Positions 1 through 15,150 of a DNA stretch of 64,000 nucleotides are shown in pieces (the first letter of the stretch is position 1; each line of letters starts with the position of its first letter). Below the pieces are notes generated by a model. The model was not told where the DNA came from. It searched no databases and saw only the letters and a list, made by a program, of their open reading frames with translations. The translations under genes and the position numbers were made by a program. This stretch comes from Malus domestica (taxonomy: Eukaryota > Streptophyta > Magnoliopsida > Rosales > Rosaceae). The DNA lies in NCBI RefSeq assembly GCF_042453785.1, contig NC_091665.1:30901001-30965000 (forward strand), read 5' to 3'.

Positions 1-3211
<3,211 letters not shown>

Positions 3212-4400
3212 TTCGGATGTCATGGCCGATAACCTTTGATTCAAAGGCAGCAGCAAGAGCAGATGATACAAAACAAGACAGTTGATGCCGCGTTCCTTGC
3301 TGGTGCTGCTGCATTCGGAAAGTTGAAAGAGAAATGGGAAAGGACAAAGGTGCGTGCCGTTTTATCAATCCAAACCCCCATTTGAGGAAAGCTGTTTCTA
3401 AGTCATCCCCAAGCCAAATCCGGGAATTCTTTCACGGTCGTCAGACAAATAAGTTGGGTTGGTGAGAGCTGTAATAAAATACGCAGAAGAGGCAACGACA
3501 GGAGTAGATTTGTGCTTAATCATGTTCAATAATGTAGTTTAGATTGAAGCAGTAGGTCCAATTATTCAGTTAGGGAATAGGTGCAGCTGGGTTAGTCAAT
3601 GTTTTTGGTCTCAAGGGAAGATGGGTCAATGTTTGTTCCACAATTTTTGATATCAAAAGAACAGTCCTAATGCTAGAAACTTAAGCCCATATTTTTGTTC
3701 TTGTTTCTTCACATACTATGTTTTGATACATGACACTGGCTATGGATCATGATGTGGTCAAAAGATTACATGTTCAAATTAAATAAATTGTTGACATTAT
3801 CAACTTGGTATGTTATGTTAAACTACTGTATGCTCCACCGGAAATTAAATCGCTTATTCAAATTAATAGTCTGACAATATAATATGTTAAACTACTTCAC
3901 GGGTACTTTCTTATGTTTTTTGAGTTGAAAATGCCAATTCTCAAATATTCAAGGTAATGATGGAATACATAGGTTCCATAGTACCAATATGTATGATCCT
4001 AACCATGTACCATTACCAGTAGAAAACCGATGCTGTGTTAAAATATAAACACAATTGAGGGAAAATTAAATCAGTTATTTAGATTAACAGTCTGACAATA
4101 TAATATGTTAAAATTTTTACAAGAGAAATTCTATCTTGAAGCGATCATGATTACATGTTCAAACCAATGGATGTTTAACATTATCAAGTTGGTATGTTAT
4201 GCTAAACTATTGTACACACTTGTGACAACTAAATCACTTGTCTAGATTAACAGTCTGACAACATAACATGTTTAAACTATTTGACAAACAAAGTCCATTC
4301 AATTAAGTTATTCAAATTGACATCTTGACAACATATAATGGTAACGTGGGTGTATTTTCTTATGCTTTCGAGATTAAACCCGCTTCCGACTCTATAGATT
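3212..4400. repeat. 3' UTR of the ABCC gene, then degenerate tandem repeat
   Basis: The first about 330 bases are probably 3' UTR. Between 3761 and 4290 a block of about 145 bases recurs in diverged form about 387 bases apart (GATTACATGTTCAAA near 3766 and 4149; AGTCTGACAA near 3868, 4090 and 4250). Each block ends in a TTAAACTA-like run. No gene is seen here. Confidence 0.5.
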
Positions 4401-4483
4401 AGTTCGGAGTATGATGTCGCTTTTTAATTTAATTCAGAAAGAAAAAAAAAAGGAAAGAAAAAAGAAGTGGGTCATATGTAGAG

Positions 4484-4506
4484 AGCCCAAAGTTTATCAT
4501 GGCCCA
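4484..4506 (-). promoter_or_regulatory. Two site II (TGGGCC/T) promoter elements of the NDUFA9 gene
   Basis: AGCCCA at 4484 and GGCCCA at 4501 are the reverse complements of TGGGCT and TGGGCC. Site II elements of this kind are known upstream of plant genes for respiratory-chain and ribosomal proteins. They lie about 140 bases before the start codon, just ahead of a CT-rich leader (4579-4615). Confidence 0.5.
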
Positions 4507-4645
4507 AACCAAAGTAAGCATATGCCCAACTTAGAACTCGACTCAGAACCGATCCCACCCATCTTCTTCATCCAACAGGTCTCTCTCTCTCTCTCCTCTC
4601 TTTCTCTCTCTAGCTCACTCTGAAGAACCTGCAGCTGAGAGCACG

Positions 4646-7600
4646 ATGCAGGCCGTCTCGAAGCGCGTTGGGCACCAGTATCTGACCCAATCATCTTCCA
4701 TCTCGTCGCTCAAGTCAATTTACCCCCTTTCCGATCACTGTAAAAATCCCTCATTTCTCTCCATTTCTAGGGTTTGATTTTCGAATTCCCCCTAATTTGG
4801 TGGTCTCAATTTGTCAATTTTGTAGATTATGGAGCTGATCGTCCAAAATACGGATCTACCCTCGCCACCAAGGGAGTGGGGCACCTTGTGCGCAAGGGAA
4901 CAGGTGGAAGATCATCTGTTAGGTAACCCTCCAATTTTTCATTTCTCGTTACGCGTCAATCAGTCTGGAAAGTTGAAGCCTTTTGTTGTTGCTCCGTTTG
5001 TTTTCTTAGAAAATGTAGGAAAAGTTAGAATTTTTTATCGAAATTGATTTTACTGCATTGAATATTATTGAAAGAGTTAGAATGTTTAATTGTTGTTGCT
5101 CCGTTAGTTTTCAGGGAAAGGGTAGGAAAAGTAAACCTTTTGTCGAAGTTATTTCTTTTATCGAATATATGAACTATATGAGCCCATTAGGGTAGGATAG
5201 ATTTCTTATTTTTTTCTCAGTAAGTAAAGTTGTCATTGGAGGTGGAATGCAACTTTTAAGAAGCTAAATAACCAGCTTAATTCTTGAGAAAACAAAAATG
5301 TTATATGAATGTGCCAGGGGAAGAGTGAAGATAATGTGCTAATAATGCTTTAACTATGCAGATAGAGAAAACCCAGCAAACATACATATCAAAACTCGGT
5401 TGTACGTGTTTCACATGATTGTGTTGTTTATGTTATTCAGAAAATAATCTGTCTTTTTTCAGTGGCATTGTTGCTGCAGTCTTTGGATCTACGGGGTTCC
5501 TTGGGCGTTATCTTGTGCAACAACTTGGTGAGCTAACTGTCAATAAATGCTTTTAATTGGAATTCCATTGAATTGCATGTATGCATTGTTTTAGACTGTG
5601 ATTGTTATGATTGAGAACATTTCTAGTAGGTGATTGTTGGACTGAACTTGATCTGGGGAAGTGTGATTTTGTATTTTATCCTTGAAAAAATGACAGAAGT
5701 ATAATGGATTGTTTGGCATTTACCTTGAGGATAATTTATAGTTTTCAAAAATCAGATTCAAGAAGAATACCAAACATCCCCTAAGTGTTTATAGTATCTA
5801 TCATGCATGCTCGTGCTGATTCTTTACTTCTATTCCAGCCAAAATGGGAAGTCAGGTGTTAGTTCCTTTCCGTGGTTCTGAGGACTCCCATCGTCACCTC
5901 AAGTTAATGGGGGATTTGGGACAGGTAGGGTTATCTGTGCTGTTTCTTAGTTAATGTTCCTTCTTGACTGGGGAAGTAATTTTCTCCATTCTTCAATTAT
6001 TATGTTCCTGATGTTCTCACATTTCACTTACTCAGATAGTACCAATGAAATACAATCCGCGAGATGAAGATTCAATTAAGGCAGTCATGGCAAAAGCAAA
6101 CGTGGTTATCAATCTCATTGGTATGCATTCTTGAGTCGTGACTTTATATATTAAAGATACTTTAATCTTTGGATTCAATGAAGGAACACTTTGTAGCTTG
6201 GCAGGGAGGGATTTTGAGACAAGAAACTTTAGCTTTGAGGAAGTGAATCATTCCATGGCACAACAACTGGCAACGGTAGGTATCCTGCATTGACATTCAT
6301 GACATTATTTTCGTTCCTGTGTTGCTTCTGATCCTACTGCCATCTACTTCTCTTAAAAGTTGGTAAGCAAAGCATCATCCTTAACAAAAGTAGTAAAAAA
6401 GTGTTTATCAAGATTATTTTGACAGTTACGATAGTTTGTTGTGTATAATACACTTCTACACACAAGTTGCAGTATGCGATGCAGCTATTTAGCCTGCTTG
6501 CAATTGGACTATTCTTTCAAGATAGATAGAAGTGTCTTTCGGGATCTGAAATTCTGTTCAATATCCAACTAGTGGAGATATAAAAGTTGGATGTCATTTA
6601 TTCAGGTTTTGTTGTTAGACACATATCGGTCTTCTTTTTAATCTCTATATTTTGCAGATTTCCAAAGAACATGGGGGTATCATGAGATTTATTCAAGTTT
6701 CTTGCTTGGGGGCATCTTCCTCGTCCCCCTCCAGATTCTTAAGTACTAAAGCTACTGCAGAGGAAGCTGTTTTAAGTGAATTGCCTGAGGTAGAGTTATT
6801 TCCTGTCCTTCTTGTATGTTGGCATGCTTATTTAAAGGAGCAGTGTCTAACATTCACTTTCATCAATAGGCCACCATTTTGAGACCTGCTGTGATGGTTG
6901 GTACTGAGGATCGGATTTTGAATCGCTGGGCCTTTTTTGCAAAAAAATATGGCTTTCTTCCGCTTATTGGGGATGGATCTACGAAGTATGCCTTCAATCT
7001 ATCAATTGAATGCCAATTTATTTTAATTTTTCAAATTTTGTAATTTAACAAAATTGCTCATGCACATATCTTTTTATGAACCTTCATTGGATATTTTGTT
7101 TGCAATAACTTCCATGCAGATTCCAACCGGTATATGTTGTTGATGTTGCTGGGGCAATCGTGGCAGCCTTGAAAGATGATGGTACCAGCATGGGAAAAAT
7201 TTATGAACTTGGTGGGCCTGAGGTCTTTACAATGCATCAATTGGTAATTTCCCATCTGTAAGTTGTTTTGCATTGACATGAAATTTCTCTTACTAAGCAC
7301 CCAAGGACTGCAGGCAGAGCTTATGTTTGATACAATCCGTGAATGGCCTCGCTACGTGAAGGTTCCTCTCCCAATTGCAAAGGTAAACAGTTAATCTTGA
7401 TAATGCAAGTGTGTTTGGTTGCCAAGAGTAATCTGTAATCAGTCGTAAGAGCCAAGCTCAACCCCTCCCCCCACACCGAAATAAATATAATGGTGTTACT
7501 TCAATGTTGTTTAATGATCATGTCTTGTGTATGTGTTTATGATCATGTCAGTTGCCTGGTCTCAATATCCTAGAGGCATGCCTATGTATGCCTTTTTTAT

Positions 7601-8181
7601 TTTTTTAATTATTTTTATCAACTTGACCGCCTTCGCCCATGAGCGGTAGGTCTCGGGTTCGAGACTTGGGAGCAGCCTCTCCATAAAATGGGGGTAAGGC
7701 TAGCCGACATTCACCTCTCCCAGACCCTGCGTAAAGCGGGAGCCTTGTGCACTGGGTACGACCTTTTTTTTTTTTATCAACTTGACCGCCAATGTTTATG
7801 GATTTGATTGTTCCAGGCAATGGGAGCTCCACGAGAAATATTGCTCAACAAAGTTCCATTTCCATTACCTAATCCTGAAATCTTCAACCGAGATCAAATC
7901 CTTGCCCAAGCTACAGATACACTTGTGTCAGAAAATGGTAAGTTTAATAAATTTTAGGATGTGGTAGTTCCGTCTTCCCCTTTTTTTTCCCTATGATTGG
8001 TAGGTTTTCTCATTTTCTCAATTTTGTGGTGCTCTTTGTAGCTTTGACATTCAGTGATCTTGGACTTGTGCCCCATAAGCTGAAGGGTTACCCTATTGAG
8101 TATCTTATCCAATTTCGCAAGGGTGGCCCAAATTACGGTTCTACAGTCAGTGAAAGAGTGTCTCCAGATGCTTGGCCATGA
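4646..8181 (+). CDS. NDUFA9: NADH dehydrogenase [ubiquinone] 1 alpha subcomplex subunit 9, mitochondrial
   Basis: This is an accessory subunit of respiratory complex I in the inner mitochondrial membrane, from the atypical short-chain dehydrogenase family. Twelve exons join in frame: 4646-4739, 4826-4922, 5463-5527, 5839-5924, 6036-6120, 6205-6275, 6658-6789, 6870-6985, 7120-7243, 7314-7382, 7817-7937 and 8042-8181. The N-terminus is rich in S, K and R with few acids, as expected of a mitochondrial presequence. The Rossmann nucleotide-binding loop is FGSTGFLGRYL, and NVVINLIG and VYVVDVAGAI follow as in the family. The protein ends SERVSPDAWP. The start ATG at 4646 is the first in frame after the CT-rich leader. 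An Au SINE sits in intron 10. No break is seen, so the gene is probably functional. Confidence 0.95.
7632..7775 (+). mobile_element. Au-type SINE in an NDUFA9 intron
   Basis: The sequence holds a Pol III B-box (GGTTCGAGACT) and the conserved Au SINE body (GGGGTAAGGCTAGCC, GGGTACGACC), and ends in a T run. It is flanked by a near 20-base duplication ending ATCAACTTGACCGCC, at about 7612-7631 and 7771-7790. The 5' end looks slightly short compared with full Au elements, which are about 180 bases. Plant Au SINEs end in T, which fits. Confidence 0.88.
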
Positions 8182-9100
8182 GTCTCTCAGGCTCTCTAAT
8201 TTCCAAATGCTTTTCAAGTCCGCAGTACAACCCACTTGCAAACTTGTAATCAGGTTAGGGTTGCAGGACGTATGCTTCATCTTTCTTTCTTTTTTCTCTC
8301 TTTCCCGATCCAAACGTCTCTTTCCTTTCGTTGTGGTATTTCGGTATAATTGTATTAATAGTACGATTGTCTACGATTTGTATGACAGGTTTTCAAAGGG
8401 GGTTGCTTCTCAGAGAAATAGTAGGAAGAAATAAAAGATATGGAGAGTTATTCTTTTCTAGTTTTGTATCTGTCACCATCGACCGAATTTCGACCATTTG
8501 TAATTCCAGCACATCCGGCATCATTTTGTTGTGCTTGTTCATAAGCCCTGTGGCCTGAAGGGAATTTGATGCATCTTTTTATCTGTTTTCTCTTGACATG
8601 CGTCCTCGAGTAGTGGGATGGGAAAAATGATGAGAGTTTTGTTGTCTTTAAAGATTACCCTTCATAAATTAAAATTGATAGATTCTGTTTCGTAGTTTTC
8701 TTTGCATCCCCATTAATTAAATAAAACACTCGATGCATAATAAAACATGAGAAAATCATATAAAAATGAACTATGACGAACTTATGCGAAATGCTTTAGA
8801 TTCTAATTTCGCAGAATTAGTGGTATTTTTGTGATCTATAACACTTTCTACTGGAAATTTGGGTTGCGGTTAGTTGGTCAGGTTCGTGTGCCTGCTCCCT
8901 TGCACTAACTATGAGATCTCGATCGAAATATCGCATTGTAAAAGGAAATAGCACTATTTAGTGTGAAATGAAATGCAGTTCGCTTCTTAAAATTCTAGTT
9001 AGGCTTAAAGTCGTTCAACGAGGAATAATTGGCTTTTCTCGGAAAGTCTATATGCGAAACTCATAATGCAAGCAAAGGAAGCAAGAGCCAAGGAGCAGGA
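8182..9100. other. NDUFA9 3' UTR and intergenic spacer
   Basis: The 3' UTR probably runs to about 8560. The rest is AT-rich spacer; I see no gene or repeat in it. Confidence 0.5.
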
Positions 9101-9108
9101 TTTGGAGT

Positions 9109-9116
9109 TATATATA
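9109..9116 (+). promoter_or_regulatory. TATA box of the small tail-anchored gene
   Basis: TATATATA lies 38 bases before the ATG at 9154. This would put the transcription start near 9140 and give a very short leader. Confidence 0.4.
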
Positions 9117-9153
9117 GTCTGGAAAATAGCTTGACGGAGCCACAAAACACGTT

Positions 9154-9537
9154 ATGGAACCAAATGCAGACCATGGCTTCTTTGAACGCATCAACTTACA
9201 AGGGAAGAACACCGGCGCATCATTTTCCATACGTCCGGGCATCGGAGCTGAATCGAGTGACTGTTGCTGCATCAACATTTATATAAACAACAATGTTCAG
9301 GGAGCCAGCAGTTCAGTTTTGCACGGGAGTTGTGTGAAAATGAAGGATCCGGGAGTTTACTTGTTCTTTGGGGACGTCAAGTTCTCTAAGTCGTTTCTAT
9401 TAAGAACGAACAAGGCGAAGAGAAAGAGAAAGAAGAGAAAGGACACCCTAACTCGTTCAAAGCAGCAGCCAGGGTTTTGGACCACCTTTTTATTTGTATC
9501 TATTCCATTTCTCTTGTTGCTCTCATTGTTTTGTTGA
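9154..9537 (+). CDS. Small protein of unknown function with C-terminal membrane anchor
   Basis: This 127-residue single-exon reading frame does not match a family I can name. The N-terminal half (FFERINLQGKNTGASFSI, then a triple cysteine and INIYINNN) looks like a folded, conserved domain rather than chance coding. A stretch of K and R follows at about residues 88-105. The last about 18 residues are hydrophobic (FLFVSIPFLLLLSLF), as in a tail-anchored protein with the domain in the cytosol. A TATA box sits 38 bases upstream. It could also be chance coding, but the well-formed domain and anchor argue against that. Confidence 0.5.
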   Translation: MEPNADHGFFERINLQGKNTGASFSIRPGIGAESSDCCCINIYINNNVQGASSSVLHGSCVKMKDPGVYLFFGDVKFSKSFLLRTNKAKRKRKKRKDTLTRSKQQPGFWTTFLFVSIPFLLLLSLFC

Positions 9538-9626
9538 TAAAAATTTGAGATTTTCGTGCTAATTCATTTGTGTGAGGGAATTTAATCTTTTGCCGACAAA
9601 CAAATTAATACATGTCCAAAATTTAA

Positions 9627-9766
9627 GAACACTACTTCGCTGCTGTTATGATGAACACCAATCACAAATAGATACGTGTTCAAATAATTGAAATCGAAAA
9701 TCATAATTGGACACGTATCTATGTGTGAACAGTTGGTGTCATTCTTTCAGCAATGAAGTAGTGTTC
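9627..9766. mobile_element. Mutator-like MITE, 140 bp
   Basis: The two halves are imperfect inverted repeats (GAACACTACTTCGCTG at the left; the complement of CAATGAAGTAGTGTTC at the right; ATAGATACGTGT inside). Perfect 9-base duplications AAAATTTAA flank it at 9618-9626 and 9767-9775. A 9-base target duplication points to the Mutator superfamily. Confidence 0.85.
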
Positions 9767-10335
9767 AAAATTTAAAAGGAAGAAAGATATTATATATGCA
9801 TAGTTTTCAAGTTGTGAAGGATACACAAGGAAGAACTCGATAACTCAGTGATTGGTGTTCATTGAAGACTCCAGGATACTGTAAAGTTCTACGTTAGTCG
9901 GCAAGCTAATGTTGTTGTGCATCACTTGACTTACTTTGGTGTTTTTTTTGGGTAAATGAAATGTTTTGATTCTAAGAACCTACAGAATGTGCTCCTGGAG
10001 ATCGTACTTTTAATTGATTGTTTATTTGTGTGGTTGAAGCATGTGAATTTCTTTTTCCTTCACACCGCTCAGTGACTTGGATTTTCCAAGTCTCCAACCA
10101 AGAAGTTTTCCTCACTCGGGAAATTAAGGGAACACTACCCCAACCTACATGCTCCACTCAGAAAGCTTCAACATACAAGCTTCAACAAAAGAAAATTCAA
10201 AGAACTTAGCGAAGAAGGCTTTGGTGTATTTAACACAATACGTTGAAATGAAGGAAAGCTTATTTATTGATATCCCCGATAAGCTACAAATATGTACATA
10301 TACATGAGTCAAAATAAACACACAAGAGGGAGCCT

Positions 10336-11016
10336 TCACAAAGGTTGCTTAGGAGAAGTCTCAGCAGTCGGTAGAGCCCCAGAAAGAGAAGGCACCGGAG
10401 GGGGATCATTTGGAGCCTCAGTACTGGACAGAACCCTAGAAGGAGGAGGCATCAGAGGTTGATCATTTGGAGCTTCATTACGCGGTACAGCCCCAGAAGA
10501 CGAAGGCAATAAATGCCTTTGGAACAAACCCACAAATCTCTGATGATCAAGTAAAACCTGACCATCAGTTTCCTTCATCTGGTCAAGCTTCCTCTTCATG
10601 TTTGTAGCATAGTCATGTGCGAGCCGGTGCAACTGTTTATTCTCATGCTTGAGCCCTCTAATCTCCTGTTTGAGACTCATCACTTCAGCCGCCAATGATT
10701 CAACTTGGCGGGTTCGAGCAAATAGGCGTTGGGCCATATTAGACACAGAACCTGCACACTGAACACTGAGAGCCAGCGAATCCTTAACAGCTAACTCATC
10801 AGACCGTTTGGAAAGTAGTCTGTTATCTTTGGGAGTGAGAAGGTTCCTGGCCACCACCGCAGCGGTCATATCATTCTTCATCACGGAATCCCCAACGGTA
10901 AGAGGACCAGTTGGGGAGACGAAGGATGGGCGCCATATGTTGTCTGGAGAAGGCGGGGCTGCCTCTTCAACAAGGTTCAAGTCAAAACGACGGTCGGAGG
11001 GGCCAGACATTTTCAA
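10336..11016 (-). CDS. Antisense ORF of the Ty3/Gypsy fossil (coiled-coil protein)
   Basis: This 226-residue protein of unknown function lies antisense to the element. It begins MKMSGPSDRRFDLNLVEE, then has a heptad-like stretch (about residues 105-150: QVESLAAEVMSLKQEI and the residues after it) that predicts a coiled coil. The C-terminal third is rich in proline and contains three short related segments (NEAPNDQPLMPPPS, TEAPNDPPPVPSLS, TAETSPKQPL). It belongs to the repeat, not to the host gene set. Codon use and function are not established. Confidence 0.55.
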   Translation of the reverse strand: MKMSGPSDRRFDLNLVEEAAPPSPDNIWRPSFVSPTGPLTVGDSVMKNDMTAAVVARNLLTPKDNRLLSKRSDELAVKDSLALSVQCAGSVSNMAQRLFARTRQVESLAAEVMSLKQEIRGLKHENKQLHRLAHDYATNMKRKLDQMKETDGQVLLDHQRFVGLFQRHLLPSSSGAVPRNEAPNDQPLMPPPSRVLSSTEAPNDPPPVPSLSGALPTAETSPKQPL

Positions 11017-11149
11017 AGGTGTTGAAGAGAGAAGAGGTCGGACAAATCAAGATCTTAGAAGTGCAAGAATGAAGTTTCTACTGGTGGAGATTCAAGTGTG
11101 CTTTGGAACTTAATGCCAGCCCCTATAAAAATCTGCACTCGACGGAGCT

Positions 11150-13160
11150 TCAGAAATCAAAGAGGCGCCTGCTCAGAAATCGAAGAGGCGTTTGCTTTCT
11201 CAAAAGTTGGGCTGCTTAGAGATCACGAGGGTTGATCTCAGAAATCGAAGAGCCGTTTGCTTTCTCAAAAGTTGGGCTGCTCAAAGACCACGAAGGCCGA
11301 TCTCAGAAATCGAAGAGGCGCTCGCTTTCTCAAAAGCTGGGCTCCCTAGAGACCACGAGGGCCGATCTCAGAAATCGAAGAGGCACCTACTTTTCCAGCC
11401 TTGTCAGCACCTGTCACACGCACACTCAGCTTTGCGGAAATTATGGGCATTCTGTCAAAGACTTCTGGGGAAGTAGAAAACACATGAATCTTACTGTTCA
11501 ATCACCCACTTCCCACACGCAACAATAGCTCATGGGTACCACAGATAACTTTGCCAAAGTTCTCTGCCAAAGTTGAGCACGTGAAGCTTGCAGCTCCCAC
11601 TACATCGCTCTGACCAAGAAGGGTAAAAGAATAGCAAAGAAACAGCACTAACAAAGTTTAGACCCATAAATTTTGAAGGTCTAGCTACCATATTATTACC
11701 CACAAGGGTAAATGAACAGTACCACTGCTGGATAATTGGAAAGTCCATGTATGTCAACCTCTGAGCTTCGTGGCAAGGTAGACTAGCAAACATGCCCAAC
11801 CTTTACTCACATTCGAGAAAACACTCCCAATAAGATTGCTTGCTCCAAAATCGAAGAGGCACCGTCCTCCGAATCTAAAGAGCCAGACTCCCAACATGAC
11901 TACTTTCTTAAAAATCGAAGAGAGGGTAAAGGAACAGTACCATTGCTGGATAATTGGAAAGTCCCTGTGTGTCAACCTCTGTGCTTCGTGGCAAGGTAGA
12001 CTAGCAAACATGCCCAACCTTTACTCACATTCGAGAAAACACTCCCAACAAGATTGCTTGCTCCAAAATCGAAGAGGCACCGCCCTCCGAATCTCGAGAG
12101 CCACTCTCCCAACATGATTACTTTCTCAAAAATCGAAGAGACACTGCTCCCCGAATCTCGAGAGCCAGACCCCCAGCATGATTGCTTTCTCAAAAATCGG
12201 TGAGGCACCGTTCTCCGAATCAATCGAAGAGGCGCTCGCTTTCTCAAAAGCTGGGCTGCTCAGAGACCACGAGGGCCGATCTCAGAAATCAAAGAGGCAC
12301 TTACTTTTCTAGCCTTGTCAGCACCTGTCACACGCACACTCAGCTTTGCAGAAATTATGGGCATTCTATCGAAGACTTCTGGTGAAGTAGAAAGCACATG
12401 AATCTTACTGTTCAATCACCCACTTCCCACACGCAACAATAACTCATGGGTACCACAGATCACTTTGCCAAAGTTCTCTGCCAAAGTTGAGCACGTGAAG
12501 CTTGCAGCTCCCACTACATCGCTATGACCAAGAAAGGTAAAAGAATAGCAAAGAAACAGCACTAACAAAGTTTAGACACATAAATTTTGAAGGTCTAGCT
12601 ACCGTATTATTACCCACAAGGGTAAAGGAACAGTACCACTGCTGGATAATTGGAAAGTCCCTGTGTGTCAACCTCTGTGCTTCGTGGCAAGGTAGACTAG
12701 CAAACATGCCCAACCTTTACTCACATTCGAGAAAACAGTCCCAACAAGATTGCTTGCTCCAAAATCGAAGAGGCACCGTCCTCCGAATCTCGAGAGCTAG
12801 ACTCCCAACATGACTACTTTCTCAAAATCGAAGAGAGGGTAAAGGAACAGTACCATTGCTGGATAATTGGAAAGTCCCTATGTGTCAACCTTTGTGCTTC
12901 GTGGCAAGGTAGACTAGCAAACATGTCCAACCTTTACTCACATTCGAGACAACACTCGCAACAAGATTGCTTGCTCCAAAATCGAAGAGGCACCGCCCTC
13001 CGAATCTCGAGAGCCAGACTCCCAACATGATTACTTCCTCAAAAATCGAAGAGACACTGCTCTCCGAATCTCGAGAGTCAGACCCCCAACATGATTGCTT
13101 TCTCAAAAATCGAAGAGGCATCGTTCTCCGAATCTCGAGAGCCAGATACCACAGACCACT
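11150..13160. repeat. Nested tandem repeats within the LTR region
   Basis: Three scales of repetition are visible. Short units built around AATCGAAGAGGC recur many times. A block of about 219 bases (AGTACCACTGCTGGATAATT to CATTCGAGAAAACAC) is duplicated near 11715 and 11934. A larger unit of about 914 bases repeats, shown by GTCAGCACCTGTCACACGCA near 11404 and 12318 and by CTTCCCACACGCAACAAT near 11509 and 12423. The copies differ by only a few per cent. Confidence 0.85.
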
Positions 13161-14536
13161 TTTTCAAAGTGCTCTGACAGAGTTAAAACATGTGAAACTG
13201 GCAGCTCCCACTACCGTGCTATGACCAAGCAGGGTAAAGGAATAGCATTACTACTTGTTGTTAGGGAGACTCCTATATATGTCGACCTCCATCCCCAACG
13301 GACAGGCAGACCTGCAAAAATGCTCAACCCTTCATCATATCTGAGAGGGCACTCCCGACCAAGCCTTTCGAAATATTCAGCTTTCTTTCCCCCCGATAAT
13401 ACCTCTGCAAACAAGCTATACTAGAGCAAGAATATCTCATATCATCAGGGTTAAAAGCAAGAGTATCCCATATCATGCTTTTTCCCTGTTTTTTCTTTTG
13501 GCCTTGTTTTTACCTGCAAGACAAGGAGAAAGAGAGCAATCAGTCAGCACTTGGAATCAAGCTTCCAGCCAGGAACTGACTGCCTGGAACCCCTTACCTG
13601 ATTACTTACCTGGCATTGCTCTCGAGTACTCATCTTTAACATCTTATGTTTCCAGGGAAGATTCCGCATCTGCTTGAGGAACAGATAGGGCAAGTGCGAA
13701 GGATACAAGGAAGCATGTGGAGACAAGCGTAACAGCACACGTGCCGATACATCCATTACTCTGTCAAAAGCAAAAGTATCCCATATCAGCAGGGTGGAAC
13801 GTACTCTAGATTTGATGGACTTGTTTTGACCCTCAAATTCTTCAGTCGGCCTTATACTCTGGAGGAAACCAGAAAACCCTCCAGCTCAGTTCAAGAATAA
13901 GCCTGTGGAAAGTTACTTCTTCAAAAGCAAAAGTATCTCATATCATCTCTTCTCATTTTTCTTCTCTTTATCCTTCATGCTGCTGCAAGATGGGGAGAAG
14001 GTGAACAATCAGTCGGAGCTCTGATTGCTTACCTTGTCTGTCACCTCTTTCAGCAGACCCCCTAGCTCGGCGACTTGGGGGACTCCTACTACATGGTTTG
14101 TATCGCGCTTGACCAAGCCTGAAACTACAAGTAAGCTTCAAGTGAAATTGATACATTACCTTGTGCATCTCCACCAGTTAAAGATACCACCCTTGGATGG
14201 AGGAAGAGTACTTCCAGAGAAGATGCCACATCTACCTATGAGACAGATAAGGCAAGTCAAGACGACACCACACTCCGATACTTAGAAGTTTCGTGATTAC
14301 GAGATCATTCTCCCACAATATTTCCTAATGTCATTTGTACTAAATCATTCACTCGTACTCACTAAAGGAGAGCTTGAACCTATGTACTTGTGTAAACCCT
14401 TCACAATTAATGAGAACTCTTCTATTCCGTGGACGTAGCCAATCTGGGTGAACCACGTACATCTTGTGTTTGCTTTCCTATCTCTATCCATTTATATACT
14501 TATCCACACTAATGACCGGAGCAATCTAGCGAAGAT

Positions 14537-15150
14537 CACAAAAAGCGACCGTTTTCGTTACCTATGATCTATCTTGCAAGAGAACGGAGAATTAGATGGA
14601 GATCTCAACCATAGAATACGAGCTGGATGGAAAGAGTGCATCCGGCGTGTTGTGTGACCGTCGTAGGCCACTGAAGCTCAAGGGAAAATTTTATAGGACG
14701 GCAATAAGGCCAGCGATGTTGTATGGCAGAGAATGTTGGGTGGTGAAGCATCAACACGTACACAAAATGGGTGTAGCGGAGATGAGGATGCTTCGTGGGA
14801 TGTGTGGGCACACGAGAAAGGATAAGATTGGGAATGAGGATATCCGAGGTACAGTAGGAGTAGCCGAAATTGTAGGAAAGATGAGAGAAAATCGGCTCTG
14901 GTGATTTGGACATGTGCAAAGAAGGCCGACTGACGCTCCGGTTCGAAGATGTGACTACGGGACAGAGGTTCAGGGCCGAAGGGGTAGAGGAAGACCTAGG
15001 AAAACTTTGGAAGAGACTCTAAGAAAAGACTTAGAGTACTTGGATCTAACGGAGGACATGACACAAAACCGAGCGCAATGGCGTTCTAGGATTCATATAG
15101 CCGACCCCACTTAGTGGGAAAAGGCTTTGTTGTTGTTGTTGTTGTTGTTG
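14537..15150 (+). mobile_element. 5'-truncated RTE-clade LINE with (TTG)n tail
   Basis: The copy holds the C-terminal end of a plant RTE reverse transcriptase ORF (KSDRFRYL, GKFYRTAIRPAMLYG, VAEMRMLRGMCGHTRKDKI, GRRGRGRPRKTLEETL) and the 3' tail TTG repeats (15126-15150). It is dead: there is a stop after RYL, a frameshift between GWKE and SGVLCD, and a TGA in place of the W of RLRWFGHV. It abuts the end of the Gypsy-type LTR region, so it landed there after that element. I see no clear target duplication. Confidence 0.85.

Larger units (their letters stand above)
10150..14536 (+). mobile_element. Ty3/Gypsy (Tat-like) fossil: antisense ORF plus 3' LTR region
   Basis: An antisense ORF (10336-11016) is followed by a long repeat-rich region that ends in a tail I recognise from LTRs of high-copy Rosaceae elements (ACGTAGCCAATCTGGGTGAA, then GACCGGAGCAATCTAGCG near 14515). 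An antisense ORF just before the 3' LTR is a known arrangement in some Tat-lineage Ty3/Gypsy elements. A TATA-like TATAAAAA lies near 11125. No gag or pol is seen and the 5' part is missing, so this is a broken copy. The left border and the LTR start are uncertain, and I cannot estimate age because no second LTR is in view. Confidence 0.6.
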
